Shown here in pieces: positions 50,730 to 61,587 of a stretch of 64,000 nt of DNA. The notes beneath the pieces are model-generated. The model worked only from the letters and a program-made list of their open reading frames with translations, was not told where the DNA came from and did not search any database. Location of the stretch: assembly GCF_021018805.1 (NCBI RefSeq), contig NC_086247.1, positions 145,099,378 through 145,163,377 of the forward strand. The letters run 5' to 3'. Numbering within the stretch: the stretch's first letter is position 1; every line of letters starts with the position of its first letter. The stretch is from Prinia subflava. Its lineage: Eukaryota; Chordata; Aves; Passeriformes; Cisticolidae. A program made the translations under genes and the position numbers.

Positions 50730-50806
50730 AAAAAAAAAAAAAAAAAAAAAAAAAAACCCACAAAAAAACCAAAACAAACAAAAATAAACCAACCACCACC
50801 AAACCA
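50730..50806. repeat. 27-base poly(A) run followed by A-rich CCAAAC repeat
   Basis: A run of 27 A (50730-50756) is followed by about 50 bases made almost only of A and C (words such as ACCAAAACAAACAAAAA and CCAACCACCACC). This looks like a retroposon tail or an expanded simple repeat. The overlapping frame ending in Lys (50506-50787) is not a gene. Confidence 0.85.
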
Positions 50807-52567
50807 GTCTTTATATCATATAGAGAAGGAGCTGATCCTCAAGATATGGCCATCAGGAATTGAGTGGTTCATCCATGTGAAAACCCTGCTGTAGCCCAAG
50901 TCGTTGAAGCTTTGTTTGGTACTGCCTGCATATAGATATATTCATGGACATAGAAATGGTCCATTTAACTTCCGAAATCATGTGCTTCTCAATGACTTAG
51001 AACTCATTTCATAAGAACATTGTTCTACTGCATTAATTAGGTACATCCAGGGAATATAAATAGAGACAGAATGTCTCTGCAAGTGTGATTTACATAAGTA
51101 AGCAAGAGAGTAAGAATTGTGAAAAATCCCTGAATTCAGATGTTTGAGGGGGATCTCTACAAGAGCTTAATATTGTTCCCAAGTTTGGTTAGAATCTGAA
51201 GTAGCAAAAAGAAGAATGTGAAAACATGGTTTCATGGAGTATCACCAAAACCTCCCTAGCCAAGCCCATTTGGGTTGAGTTCCAGGTATCCCAACACACT
51301 GTCAGAAGTTTAGGCATCTTCAGGCTATACTGTAAGCAGTGTTTAAAGATATGTGCATGTTTTCACAGCACAGATGTTAGTGAATAGATGAACAGCCAAG
51401 AACTAAATGATTCAGTAGGTTAGTTATGCTTTAAAATTCATAATAACATCACACCACTGTTGTCAAATTTCAGCAGCTCCCTTTAGTTTAGCTATCAGGA
51501 TCCTGTGTAGCACTTACACTGAGCTGGGGACTATTAGGGCATTGCTTGGAAGCTGCCCTATGAAATGAATTTATAGGAGACCTTCTAGCTCCAGTAAACT
51601 CAAACATCTCATCAAATAGTTTCAATGAAGGGTTTTGATTTCTTGAAGCAATGCTTTCCCATTTGAGCCTTTATTCATCTTGCCTTGTTAACATATGTGT
51701 GCATATTTTATGGGTTTTTGGCCTGTAACGTACTTGACATGCAAAGTATGTCCTAGAGCAAAAGAGAGGGCTTGGGATTTTGGTTTTTGTAAGGCAATTT
51801 AAATAGATTTAAACCAATTTTGTGGGCTCTATTCTTAGACTGAGTATCTTGGTTTGCCTCAGCAGTAGTTAATTCTTTCATTGAGTTTACATATCAGCTG
51901 ACCTGTTCTGTGGCTGTACTTTTATTGATTGGTTTCACATATATTCTCTTGCCACTGAGAATGTGTAAGCAAGAAGCTGTCAAAGACAACAATGTGTAAA
52001 TATTAAATATATGAGACTTCTGCAATAAAACCAAAGCTTACTGATGGGTTTAGTTATTTTTACTATGATAAGATTACATTTTAGAGTTTTTAAGAAGAGT
52101 TTCAGGAGATTTGGCATTTGCTTTTCTGGGAAGGGGTGATGTTACAGATCAGCACACATTGTACAAAGTGTAGTGGAATTGCCTTTTTTAATTTTGTATT
52201 CAGTTTGATGCCCCTTGATATTTCCTTGAACAAGCTCATGAACACAAAGTTTGCCTCAAAATCAAGGCATCTCAAGATAACCTTAGTTTTGGAGCTAAGA
52301 CATGAACCATTTGAGAAAATAGCTCATTTATTTTGCCCAGACAACAGTAATGATGGAATGTTTTCTGGGATTTCTTAGGCAGCAAAACAGAATCCAACTT
52401 TAAACAAAATTATCTACCTAACAGCTCCTTATATTTGGAAACTGTTAACCTGAGTATATCTTTAAAGTCAGCAATATTTGCATTTTCTTATTGCTTATTT
52501 TTGACAGTTGGCTAAAGAAACAGTATATAATATGCTTAATTAATTTTTTGTGTCTGTTTTATTTCAG

Positions 52568-52621
52568 AAAAGTAAACAAGTGCTACAGGGGTCGCTCTTG
52601 TCCAGTAGTTGTTCATTGCAG
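52568..52621 (+). CDS. PTPRN2: PTPRN2 exon: RKVNKCYRG to catalytic Cys
   Basis: This 54-base exon completes an Arg codon, then gives KVNKCYRGRSCPVVVHC and the first two bases of the next Ser codon. It contains the beta strand (PVVVHC) leading into the P-loop and ends just after the Cys that corresponds to the catalytic nucleophile. The acceptor is TTTTATTTCAG. The donor is AG|GCAAGT, a GC donor rather than GT. Reading frame, neighbouring exon and protein all require this boundary. If the intron were retained, translation would continue for seven more codons and stop at TAG 52641-52643. Confidence 0.96.
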
Positions 52622-54610
52622 GCAAGTACAATTTCTAAAATAGTTTTAGAGAGATCTGTATGTGTAAGAATTGAACACATATAATCAAAGTGAGCAAATT
52701 AAAGCTTGAACAGTGAGGTAGGCTAAAAGTTTTAAGTATAATTCAACTGGTTGTTAATGCTATTCAATACTTAAGGTCTGTTTTCATCATCAAATTATTC
52801 TTCCATATGATTTTTTAGATGCTGAGCTGTGACTAGGCCATGCTTTCCAGTATGAGTAACACTTCAGTTTCATACATCTCCTTCAAAATTATAGATGTTC
52901 TTTGCATACCCTCCCAATTTAGTCTGCTTTCTTTCATTAACACTCAGTTATGGTTTTTTTGTTCTTTGCTTGTTTTTAGCAATCAGGTTAAGAAGAGGGC
53001 AATGTCAGGGAGTGGAAACCTGCCTAGAGATTGAGTAACTCTTTAAGCACAGAATATTTTTAGGCGTCACAATGTGATTGATGCACACGAAAGCTGTCGG
53101 GCAGTTCAGTGGAAAAAGTTTGCCATAATGACAATTATGTTGGGTTCTGCCATTGGAGGTTCTGACTTATTTATGGAGAATATCCTTGTAGATAATGAAG
53201 ACAGAAAAACAGCCCTGCTAAGAAGCAGGATATTTGCCATGTGGCCCTTCACTTTGGATGGGAGTGAGGAGGGAGGGGACGTGTTCCTCACGTGTGGCTC
53301 AGCTTGAGTGAGGATGCAAGGAGCCAAATGCTGCAGAGGGGTCTTCTCTGCTTTGCCTTCCAGAAAAGTGAGAAAAGAATGATTTGATGCACAATGAAGA
53401 GCCTTCAAGTTTCTCACTCTTTCCTTACTGTGATGGATGGAAATATCTACCATGAGCTCAGCAGTTTTTGTTTTCATTGTGCCTGATTGCTGTCTTGTCT
53501 CTCATTATTCAGCTTAATAATAAGATTGTGTCTTTGTTCCCTTCATGGACAGAGAAAAAAAAATTATTACACTAGCTCCTTTTCTCTAAACATTGATCTA
53601 GTAACTGAAAATAAAAAATCTTTGTCTACAGAAATTAAGTTTCGCAGCCTGGCTGTAAACAAAATGCAGTAACGTGCTTCATGCTGTTCTATTATTTTTT
53701 TCTTTTGTTAATTCATGTACACAAATTGAGCTATCAATAAAAATAATGGCTTAATTAATAAAACTGCATACCAGCCTAATGGGTCACACATGCACCTTTG
53801 TAAAAATTTTGGGGAGGGAAAGAAAAAAAAGCTTTTACTTCAAGTCTTAATTATGTTTGCTAACAGCAGCTCTAAAAGAGCATCACGCTGGCAATTACAC
53901 GTTGCTCTCTGAAAGGGACACAAGCTGCATTCAGATTAGGGAGCTTTCCCCCTCCCAAGGCTTGGTCTCACATCTCTGAGGAATGGCTATTGATATACAA
54001 AAGTTAAAGTTATTTCTTAGGAATTACAAGATAATATTTCTTTCTGGTCATTGCTACTAGGGAAGAATTCAGGGGAAAGGTACAGATCAAAAACAAACCA
54101 CTCATGTATAGTGGTGAAAGATTGCAATCCTCAGTAATCAAATATTTGTTCTTGAGCAGATCTCTGCATTCCCTGTGACCACTGCATTCAAATGCAATCT
54201 GCAGCATTTTTGACTGTTCTGGATGATGTTCTAGTCAAACTTACTATGAGTTCTTCATCTATATATAAGTGACTATAAGGTCACTGTATGTACACCTTTT
54301 GAACAGAAATGGTATCCTGCTTTAGAGTTTTCCACTGTCATTTAAAATGTTTTTCTTGCATAAACACAACTTGGCTTAAAAAATCAAAACAAAGCCCTGT
54401 TATCCATGCAGGGTAATAGTTAATCTTCCACAACCAGCTTGTGTTTATTCAGTGCAAGCTTTCTCTCCTTTCTCAGTACCCTCCTTTAACCCCTCATTCT
54501 CTCCTCTCCCACCATGAGTAACACTGTAACATTAAGGGCAGGTACCTTCATGTTGAGTCTAGATGCACACTGATAGGCTTCATTTTTTCTTTTTCCTTTT
54601 CTGTTGGCAG
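52622..54610 (+). other. PTPRN2: PTPRN2 GC-AG intron, about 2 kb
   Basis: The first bases are GCAAGT, the typical extended consensus of the minor GC-AG class spliced by the major spliceosome, and the last are a long pyrimidine tract with TTGGCAG. No GT at the boundary keeps the frame or the HCSDG motif. The interior is AT-rich unique sequence without a recognised repeat. Confidence 0.9.
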
Positions 54611-54675
54611 CGATGGTGCGGGAAGAAGTGGAACCTACATTCTAATTGACATGGTTCTCAATAAAATGGCCAAAG
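54611..54675 (+). CDS. PTPRN2: PTPRN2 exon: P-loop (CSDGAGRSG) exon
   Basis: This 65-base exon completes the Ser codon, then gives [20 protein letters not shown] and K, ending one base into the next codon (a Gly codon in mammals). With the preceding exon it makes the signature [10 protein letters not shown]. Active enzymes have HCSAGIGRTG or similar. The Asp at 54612-54614 in place of Ala is the family's known inactivating change, while the Cys and the Arg of C-x5-R are kept. The acceptor is a strong pyrimidine tract plus TTGGCAG and the donor GTGAGA. The remaining coding part of the domain (Q-loop and C-terminal helices) is not in this window. Confidence 0.97.
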
Positions 54676-56359
54676 GTGAGAATCGAAAGGCTTGTTACTT
54701 CCTCACTACTGAAAGATGTGCTTGTGTTGCCATGACAACAGTGGGGGAGCAATATTCACAGAAAATCTGAGAATAAATTACAAGCAAATGCTACTCTCTC
54801 CTTAATGTTCTGTAGTTTTATTTTCATACGTAACGGAAATGCTTTGTGAATGAGAGGTGTGTTTGTGCTGTTGAGAAGTATTTGAATTTTTAAATTTATC
54901 ATTTAAAATAGTTTATTACAGTTTTTACTTGAGCTGCCTTGAGGCTGTACAACCCTAATGTAGTGGTTACAGGAGCTAGGTCCCAGGCTGTGTCATGGCT
55001 CTTGCCCAGTCCTCTGTCACCTCCCCCACCACGATGGTCAGATGTGATTATTTTCCTTTTTGGAGCTGCCTGTTGCTACCAACCCGTGGAGAGGTGGTGT
55101 CAGACAGGACCTCGTGTCTTGCACAGATTTGTTTCTTACAAGGAAAAATACTGTAGTGAACAGAGGACTGAAAATAAATCTCCATTGCCAGTTATGGCAC
55201 TATCTGTTTGATACTGAACAATGTATTTAACTTTTCTGTTTCTTAGAAGTCTCATCTGTGATACATAATTTTATGATGTGGGAAATCATCCATCAACTAA
55301 ACATAAACTTGTTTGTTAAAATGAGCAATTTATAGATTCTCTAGAGATTGGGACCATTCCTTTTTTTGTTTTCTTGACTGGTAAATTGTTCATAGTGGGC
55401 AGTACTTGGGATACTCTGAAATAATCCTTGTTAGAACTGAACATTTTTTAATACTGATACTGTCTTCAGAAGGAAGAAGGGTGAGAGTGAGCCATGTGAA
55501 CCTGACCAAATAAACAAAAAGAAATTTGTCTTTATGGATTCTTAACCTGAGTTCTTAAGCTGCTTCTGGCATTATGCACACATGCGTATTTAATGAAAAA
55601 GTATTAGTTGTAAAAAGATACTAATTTATAGAGAGAAACAGTATTTAGTTCTTTGAATTCTAATCACTTTACAGTTTTTGTTTAATATCTTCTAACATAG
55701 ACATATTTTTATATGTAGTTTAAAAATACTCTCCATGCTTTGCAGTCATCTGCTGCTGCATCCTGAATATTCCAGTCCTCTGGGACATTGTGGCATCCGG
55801 TGTCGTTAGAAAGATTTTAGCTTTTTTTTTTCTCTTCAGATTCTGTTAACATGTCTCATCAAACATGGACTGAATTTTTTGCCCGCAAGCATCATGTGGA
55901 ACTTGCCACTGATGCTAAAAGAAGTTGTATGTTTGCCTTCTCCTTTGCGCTGTACTGAAAATAAATTTTTCAGTGGGATGAGATTAGTTTTTCATGCTTG
56001 TTGGAAAATAGATTTTTGCTCTGTGAAGAAATACGGAGATATTTCCAATGCTCGTTACTTGCCACGTGACAACCTAGACTTTAAAAACAGAAGCAATGGT
56101 ACAACGTAAAATTAATGTGGACCTTTGTTAAGTGTTTGTTCACTCATTTCAGCCATCAGCAGAGGGAAGCCATAATGAAAGCTAGATTTAAAATATATGC
56201 AATTTATTGGCATATAGAAGTAAATGAGAAGTATTTTCTAGCTGGGGGCTTTCAGCCACTTAAGGGAGGGTTGACTTTGTTGTAAAAGCACTGAAGAATG
56301 CCATTTACTGACTCCATTGTACCATGTAATGTCAAATTCCATTTTAAGTGTGGGCTTAG

Positions 56360-56670
56360 CGCTTCACAATGCCAGACAAGTCATGTGAAACTGGCCAGAG
56401 AAAGGCGTCACAGGGCTTTTTGGAGATCGGTCACCCCCATTTTGTTCTTGACCTGCTCCCCTCTGCCCGTGGGGGTGTGCGACGCGAAATCCCCTGACCT
56501 GGTGCTTTGGCTGGGGTTTAAATGAAAGATCAAAGGGCAGAGCGGGCATCTCAGCCCTGCTGAGGTGGGCCTTTCCCAGGCTGTCACACTGTGCGGCCGC
56601 CAAAGGTTTTGTTCGGGCGGGAGCCGCGGCCCAGCCTGTGCGGCCGGGGCCCTCTTTGTCTGGCCTGAGA
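56360..56670. promoter_or_regulatory. Intronic CpG-rich patch
   Basis: In a CpG-poor intron this stretch carries about 17 CpG dinucleotides, concentrated at 56462-56490 (TGCGACGCGAA) and 56590-56650 (GTGCGGCCGCC, TTCGGGCGGGAGCCGCGGCC, TGCGGCCGGGGCC). It contains GGGCGGG, an Sp1-type word. It may be a small CpG island acting as a regulatory element or alternative promoter, or only the remnant of an old GC-rich insertion. No exon or start codon with coding character is attached. Confidence 0.45.
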
Positions 56671-56954
56671 AGCTGGAGGCCCAGGTTGAGGATCCAATGT
56701 TCATCAAATGATCAAAGGCCTGAAGCCCTGGACATGAAATCTTTCTTTCCATTTCCTTTTCTTAGAGAATGAATTGCACGAGTGGCAAAGAATGCCCTTT
56801 CCAAAGCTTTTATGTGCAGTGCGAGGGCTAACTTCAGAGTCCTTCAGCGCTGAACATAAAAATGTAAGTGCACTTTCAATCTGGGCCCAGCTGCAGGGCC
56901 AGCATCGAGGAACCCTTCTTTCAAAAAGGCTTTTAAGGATTAAGGTCTTCAGTC

Positions 56955-56997
56955 TTTCAAAAAAAAAAAAAACCCAGAAAAAAAAAAAAAAAAACAC
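56955..56997. repeat. A-rich tract
   Basis: Two A runs of about 14 and 18 bases separated by CCCAG, ending in CACCACG. Confidence 0.88.
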
Positions 56998-57904
56998 CAC
57001 GGACTTTTAAGAATAAACTTAGAATAATTTGAGTTTCTTATTCCAGGGTTTGGTTTATTAGAAAGTAGACAATAATGCATTTTTAAATCAAAGTAAATAG
57101 AGGAGTACTTAGTTTCAGCAGTGGGAAAGTAGAAAGCAATCAATAAATGCCATGGCTCTTTAGTGGGGTCTTTAATAGGTTGGGCAAAGGAGCTCCTTTT
57201 TCATGTAATGATTTACTTCCCTGCATTCTATTAGACAGTTAACTGTAAATGCCTTTTTTCTTTTACAATTTCTTCTACTGCTCACTGAATTAGTGCCAAC
57301 ACTTAGTCTATTAAACACCTTATAAATTCATATCTTCTACCCTGCTGTTGCCAACCCTCGTATTATTTTAGATGCTGAAAACCACCAACAAGGGACCTGT
57401 TCCTAAAACCTAAAGCAGGGGAAAAGAAATCAAGTTGGGGAGGATTTTGTGTTTGACATCTGCCACGTCAGTTTGACGCCCCCAACCCCTTTGAGAAAGG
57501 GAATTTTAAAGAATGAAAATGGAAAGAAGCAAAGTATCTTGGCTCAGGGCACTTGCAGGAGAGTAAAAGTTGGTACCGAGGGCAGAAATGATCCCGTGGT
57601 GTCCTGTGGGGGTGAATTGAGCTGGTGGAAGGATGTGCAGGAGCTCACAGGGACACTGGGATGGATTTGCTGATGGGGGAGGTTCTTAGTGAAGTTCACT
57701 GTCCTCAGTGCATTAAACGGAATGACTGCATTTATGCACTTATTCCTAACATCTGCATTAAATAATCTGAGATACTGGAATAGTCAGAGAGGAGCAGTGT
57801 CCATCCAGTGCTGTCATGCTGTCATGTCAGCAGGAACTTTCAATGCAGAGAATATCCTTTTGTTTCATTGTTCCAATAATTAATGTAGCTATTTATTGTG
57901 TATT

Positions 57905-57985
57905 TTATTACTATTTTTTTTTCTTCCTGGCTTCATATTTTTTTCTACTTTTTTTTTTCTTCATTTTTTCTACTAATTTTTTTTC
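57905..57985. repeat. T-rich tract with repeated TTTCTTCCTGGCT-like words
   Basis: Runs of 8-10 T alternate with CTTCCTGGCT, CTAC and CTTC, suggesting slippage-generated repeats. It ends beside the CR1 tail at 58010. Confidence 0.8.
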
Positions 57986-58009
57986 CTTCCTGGCTGTTGC
58001 CTAGAAAGT

Positions 58010-58067
58010 TTGGACCAGTTGATCCTTGAGGTTCCATTCCAACCTGGTGTTCTGTGATTCTGTGATA
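58010..58067 (+). repeat. CR1 LINE 3'-end fragment
   Basis: GGACCAGTTGATCCTTGAGG, TTCCATTCCAACCTGGTGTT and CTGTGATTCTGTGAT form the last 58 bases of a CR1 element, with two of its terminal 8-bp repeats. It sits directly after a T-rich tract (57905-57985), so the insertion may have been cut short or may have landed next to a simple repeat. Confidence 0.85.
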
Positions 58068-58692
58068 TGCAGACACCTTGATCCTATACCCATCAAGGCA
58101 ATAAGGAAAATAAAACAGTGTTGAATCTGGCCTTACAGTAACATACTTAAATCCGATTTAGCATGTTTCAACTATGACATCTATTTAATTATGATAACTA
58201 TTTTTACATGGGTATTAGAGTTTTAAGACAGTTACTAAATCACCTCTCATTTCTGTGACAGCCATCTTAGGATGAGCTTTAGTTTTGAGTTAGAAGCTGA
58301 GAAGTGATTTAGTTCAACTGATGTGCATTTTCATGATTTAAATAAATACAGAAAATGATAATGGATTGTTTTGGTAGATAACAATACTTGCTGGATTTTT
58401 GATAGGGACTGTTTCTCTGAGGCTGATTTCTGCTGAGAATTTCAACGTTCTTGATGTATTTACAAGTTTTATCCTTTGTTACTAGGGAAGATGAGATGAT
58501 TTAGATTTAGTCTACTTGATATTTCTTCCTCACCCCAAACTCACACTAATGCTGAGCTGATCAGATTTTTTTCTTTTTGTGTGATCTAGAGAAAACTTGA
58601 GAATTTTCTCATTTCATGTCTTTCCCGCAGGCTTATTGTAGTGACTAAAAGTGTGATATATTGCAAGACATTTTTATTGAGTGTTTCTGGCA

Positions 58693-58723
58693 CAAAAAAA
58701 AGAAAAAAAAAAGGAAAAAAAAG
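58693..58723. repeat. A-rich purine tract
   Basis: Runs of 8-10 A are separated by single or double G. Confidence 0.85.
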
Positions 58724-59567
58724 ATGAGATTATGAGTCTTCCCACTTTCATTTTTCTGAACTGAGAGGCTTGGATAGTGTAGATAATAGTTTGATTTTTA
58801 GATATTCATCCAGCCAGCAGCTGCTTAGGGTTTGCTGACCATCCATTTTCTTCTGTTTGAACTAGCTGAAACGAGATGAGTCAAAGGGAAGGCAAATATG
58901 AATTTTAAAATCCTTTTAAAGTATTGATTTCCAAATTCTAAAACCCAGCAAAAAAGATTTGATTTAGCAAAGCCGAACCAACGGTTTATTCTCTCGCATT
59001 CAAAAGCTTGGATTATAATTGATGAGCACACACACTCTGGCCGGGGCTGGCTGTGGAGGTTATCTCCCCAAGTCCTTTCCTTGCCCCTGCTACCCTATTG
59101 TCTGAGGGTCTTGTGAGTCAGCTCCTGAGCAGATGCAGTTTATACCGTGACATTTTAAGGCAAAACAAAAGATTCCTTAATTCGCCTTCTGACTCATCGT
59201 GATCAAATGATTTGGGCTAATCTGAACCCTTGCTGAGGTTTTGCTTATCTGCTGTTTGGATTTAACAATCATAATGAAGTTGTGGGGTTAGCTCCTCTCT
59301 GAAAGGATTTTATGAAAGAAAATGCTTGCCCATACTCGTGTTAAAATGGATTCAATCTGCTTATTTTTGAGTCCTTATGCAAAGTCTGAGAAAATTCTAT
59401 TGTTCTGTTGTGCTGATACAATTCTAGAGCTGACTATTTCTGACATGCTTTTGGTGAATAAGGGAATATTTCCTCAGCCCAGGATCAAGCTTCTACCATG
59501 AAAACAAAATTTAAGATACTGCATTTCATACAGAGGTTGAGAGAATATATAGTGTAAATGGGAGATT

Positions 59568-59613
59568 GCTTTTTTCTTTTTTTTTTCTTTTTTTTCTTTT
59601 TTTTTTTTTTTAA
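59568..59613. repeat. T-rich tract
   Basis: About 45 bases are almost all T, with single C every 8-10 bases. Confidence 0.9.
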
Positions 59614-61570
59614 GGTAGTTAATGGTTAGAGGGTCAAAAAGTGGGATTAGAAATCGGTGGTATTCTGGAAAAAAAAATACAGCAGAAAAATTCAGGACTT
59701 AAAGGTGTAATTTTTTTCATGTTCTAAGTTTCAATTAATTGCATGGCTGGTCTGAGATTTGGGTGAGACACATTATTATCTCTAGGAACATAGGAAAAAA
59801 AATACCCAAAAAATTGGGGTTTGCTTTGTTTACTGTTGTGCTGTCCACAAGACTGCCTCAGTTCTCAGCAGTAATGCCAATCATGTAAATCTGAAATGCT
59901 GCTACTTCAGTTTCCAAAGGAGGTTGCTCGTGTCCATGTAAACATATCGTATGTTATAAGGCCAGTTTTTCGAATGAGCTGCATTATGTATTGTAACTTT
60001 TATGTAATGAGTTACCCTGGAAACACAATTAGGCAAATAGTGCTCGTTCTTGCAGCCTTTCCCAGCAGATAATTAATCACAATGAGAGCTGGGCCCCCAG
60101 CTACATGCACAAGTGTATGGGGAATGTATAGGACAGTTTTTCACGGTCCAGCCTGAGATGCTCAGCAAGCTCTTACTATTTAGAAAAAGCTGTTTAAAAC
60201 AGTGTTTATTTCCTTTGATAAACACGTTTGGACTTAGGATGCTTTGAAGCTTATTGCATTGTTATTGCCTGTATGGAGTCAGCGATTAATAGTTCATAAA
60301 AGGAAAATAAAAATGTAGCATGTTCTACAAGCTTCTGTTCTGAAATGAATTAGTGACCATGGGGAAGGTGGTTTTGGTTGATGTTTCCCACTGTATGTTG
60401 CACGGTCTGCATTTTTAGATGGTTACCTTTACAGAATATTAAAGCAAAAACCAAATATGTTATTGTTACAATTTCTTTAGCTTTTTTTTTTCTTTTATAT
60501 AATTAGTGGTCAGGGGTTACCCTAAAAGTGCCATATTTCTTGAGTTATTTGCTATTCTGAGGATTTTGTTGGAAATGACTTGGGAGTAGGAAAGTATGGT
60601 AGAAAACAATCCTAATTATCCGGTGTTGGGGGCAAATGAATTGTGAAGACTGATCAGACATGGGCCTCTCCTTGGGAGAGGGAGCACGAAGGGGGGTCCC
60701 CATAGAGTGCTGGAAGACCCTGAAAGAAACGTATTGATGTCAGTAAGCAGCTTGAGATAGTGACTAATTTGAAGACAAGAGGTCATTGACTGAAATTAAG
60801 GAGGAGACAAGCAGATAAGGAATTTGGGCAGTGTTTCTTTTCCCGCAAATGGGTAGATTGTGATATGGAAAAGTGAAAAAGCTGGGTCATAGAAGTACTG
60901 TGCTACTGCTTTGAAAGCAGCTGGGCACATGTTTGGAAAAGGATGTTTATATACAGAGAGTAAAATAGTTTCTTTTCTGGTAGCTGTTTTCATGCAGCAG
61001 AGAAGTGTTCAGTTGACCAGTGGTGGTCTTCTGGCTACAAAGGGTACCATTTGGTAGCTAAAGCGTAGTTATTCCACTGTTTCTGTAGCTGGACCAGTTT
61101 ATTCACTTTTAAGGATAAACTCTGTTTAGTTTAAAGAATGAATCCATAACAGTTGCACCTTTTCTTCAGGTCACTCCATGTACTGTCTTGTGAGACTTTT
61201 ACCACCTACGTGCAACGTAAAATGAAATTAATGTAAAATGTAGTTCTTACAATTTAATAGATTTATGTAGGCGAAGTACTTCTGTGTCTCCTGGAAAGAA
61301 AGTGCATATTTTCCAAAGGGGACTTGCAGATTTTTTTAAGGCCAAGTGAGGCATGTTTTCATCAATGTCATTTTTGCAATAAGCATCTTAACTTTGTTCG
61401 TGTTTGATTCATCACCTGAAGATCAACTGCCTTTCAGGTAATGTACCAAGAGTTTCTGGAAGAGATACTAAAAGAAGGAAATTGTGTAAAACTCCATGGG
61501 AGCTGATCCTGGGGAACATCCATTAGCAGGAAGTAACAGCACATTCACAATTCTGGCTCTGTATGTGCTT

Positions 61571-61587
61571 TGTGTGTGTGTGTGTGT
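61571..61587. repeat. (TG)8 microsatellite
   Basis: Eight TG units are followed by a TTTGCACATGCACATG stretch. Potential Z-DNA but short. Confidence 0.88.

Larger units (their letters stand above)
46905..52567 (+). other. PTPRN2: PTPRN2 intron carrying miR-153, about 5.7 kb
   Basis: The intron starts with GTAAAG and ends with TGTCTGTTTTATTTCAG. It hosts the miR-153 hairpin at 49870-49956. It also has a possible ancient repeat near 47295-47383, AT simple repeats at 49171-49222 and 50112-50147, and a 27-base A run at 50730-50756. About 300 bases upstream and 100 bases downstream of the hairpin are free of repeats and may be conserved with it. Confidence 0.88.
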
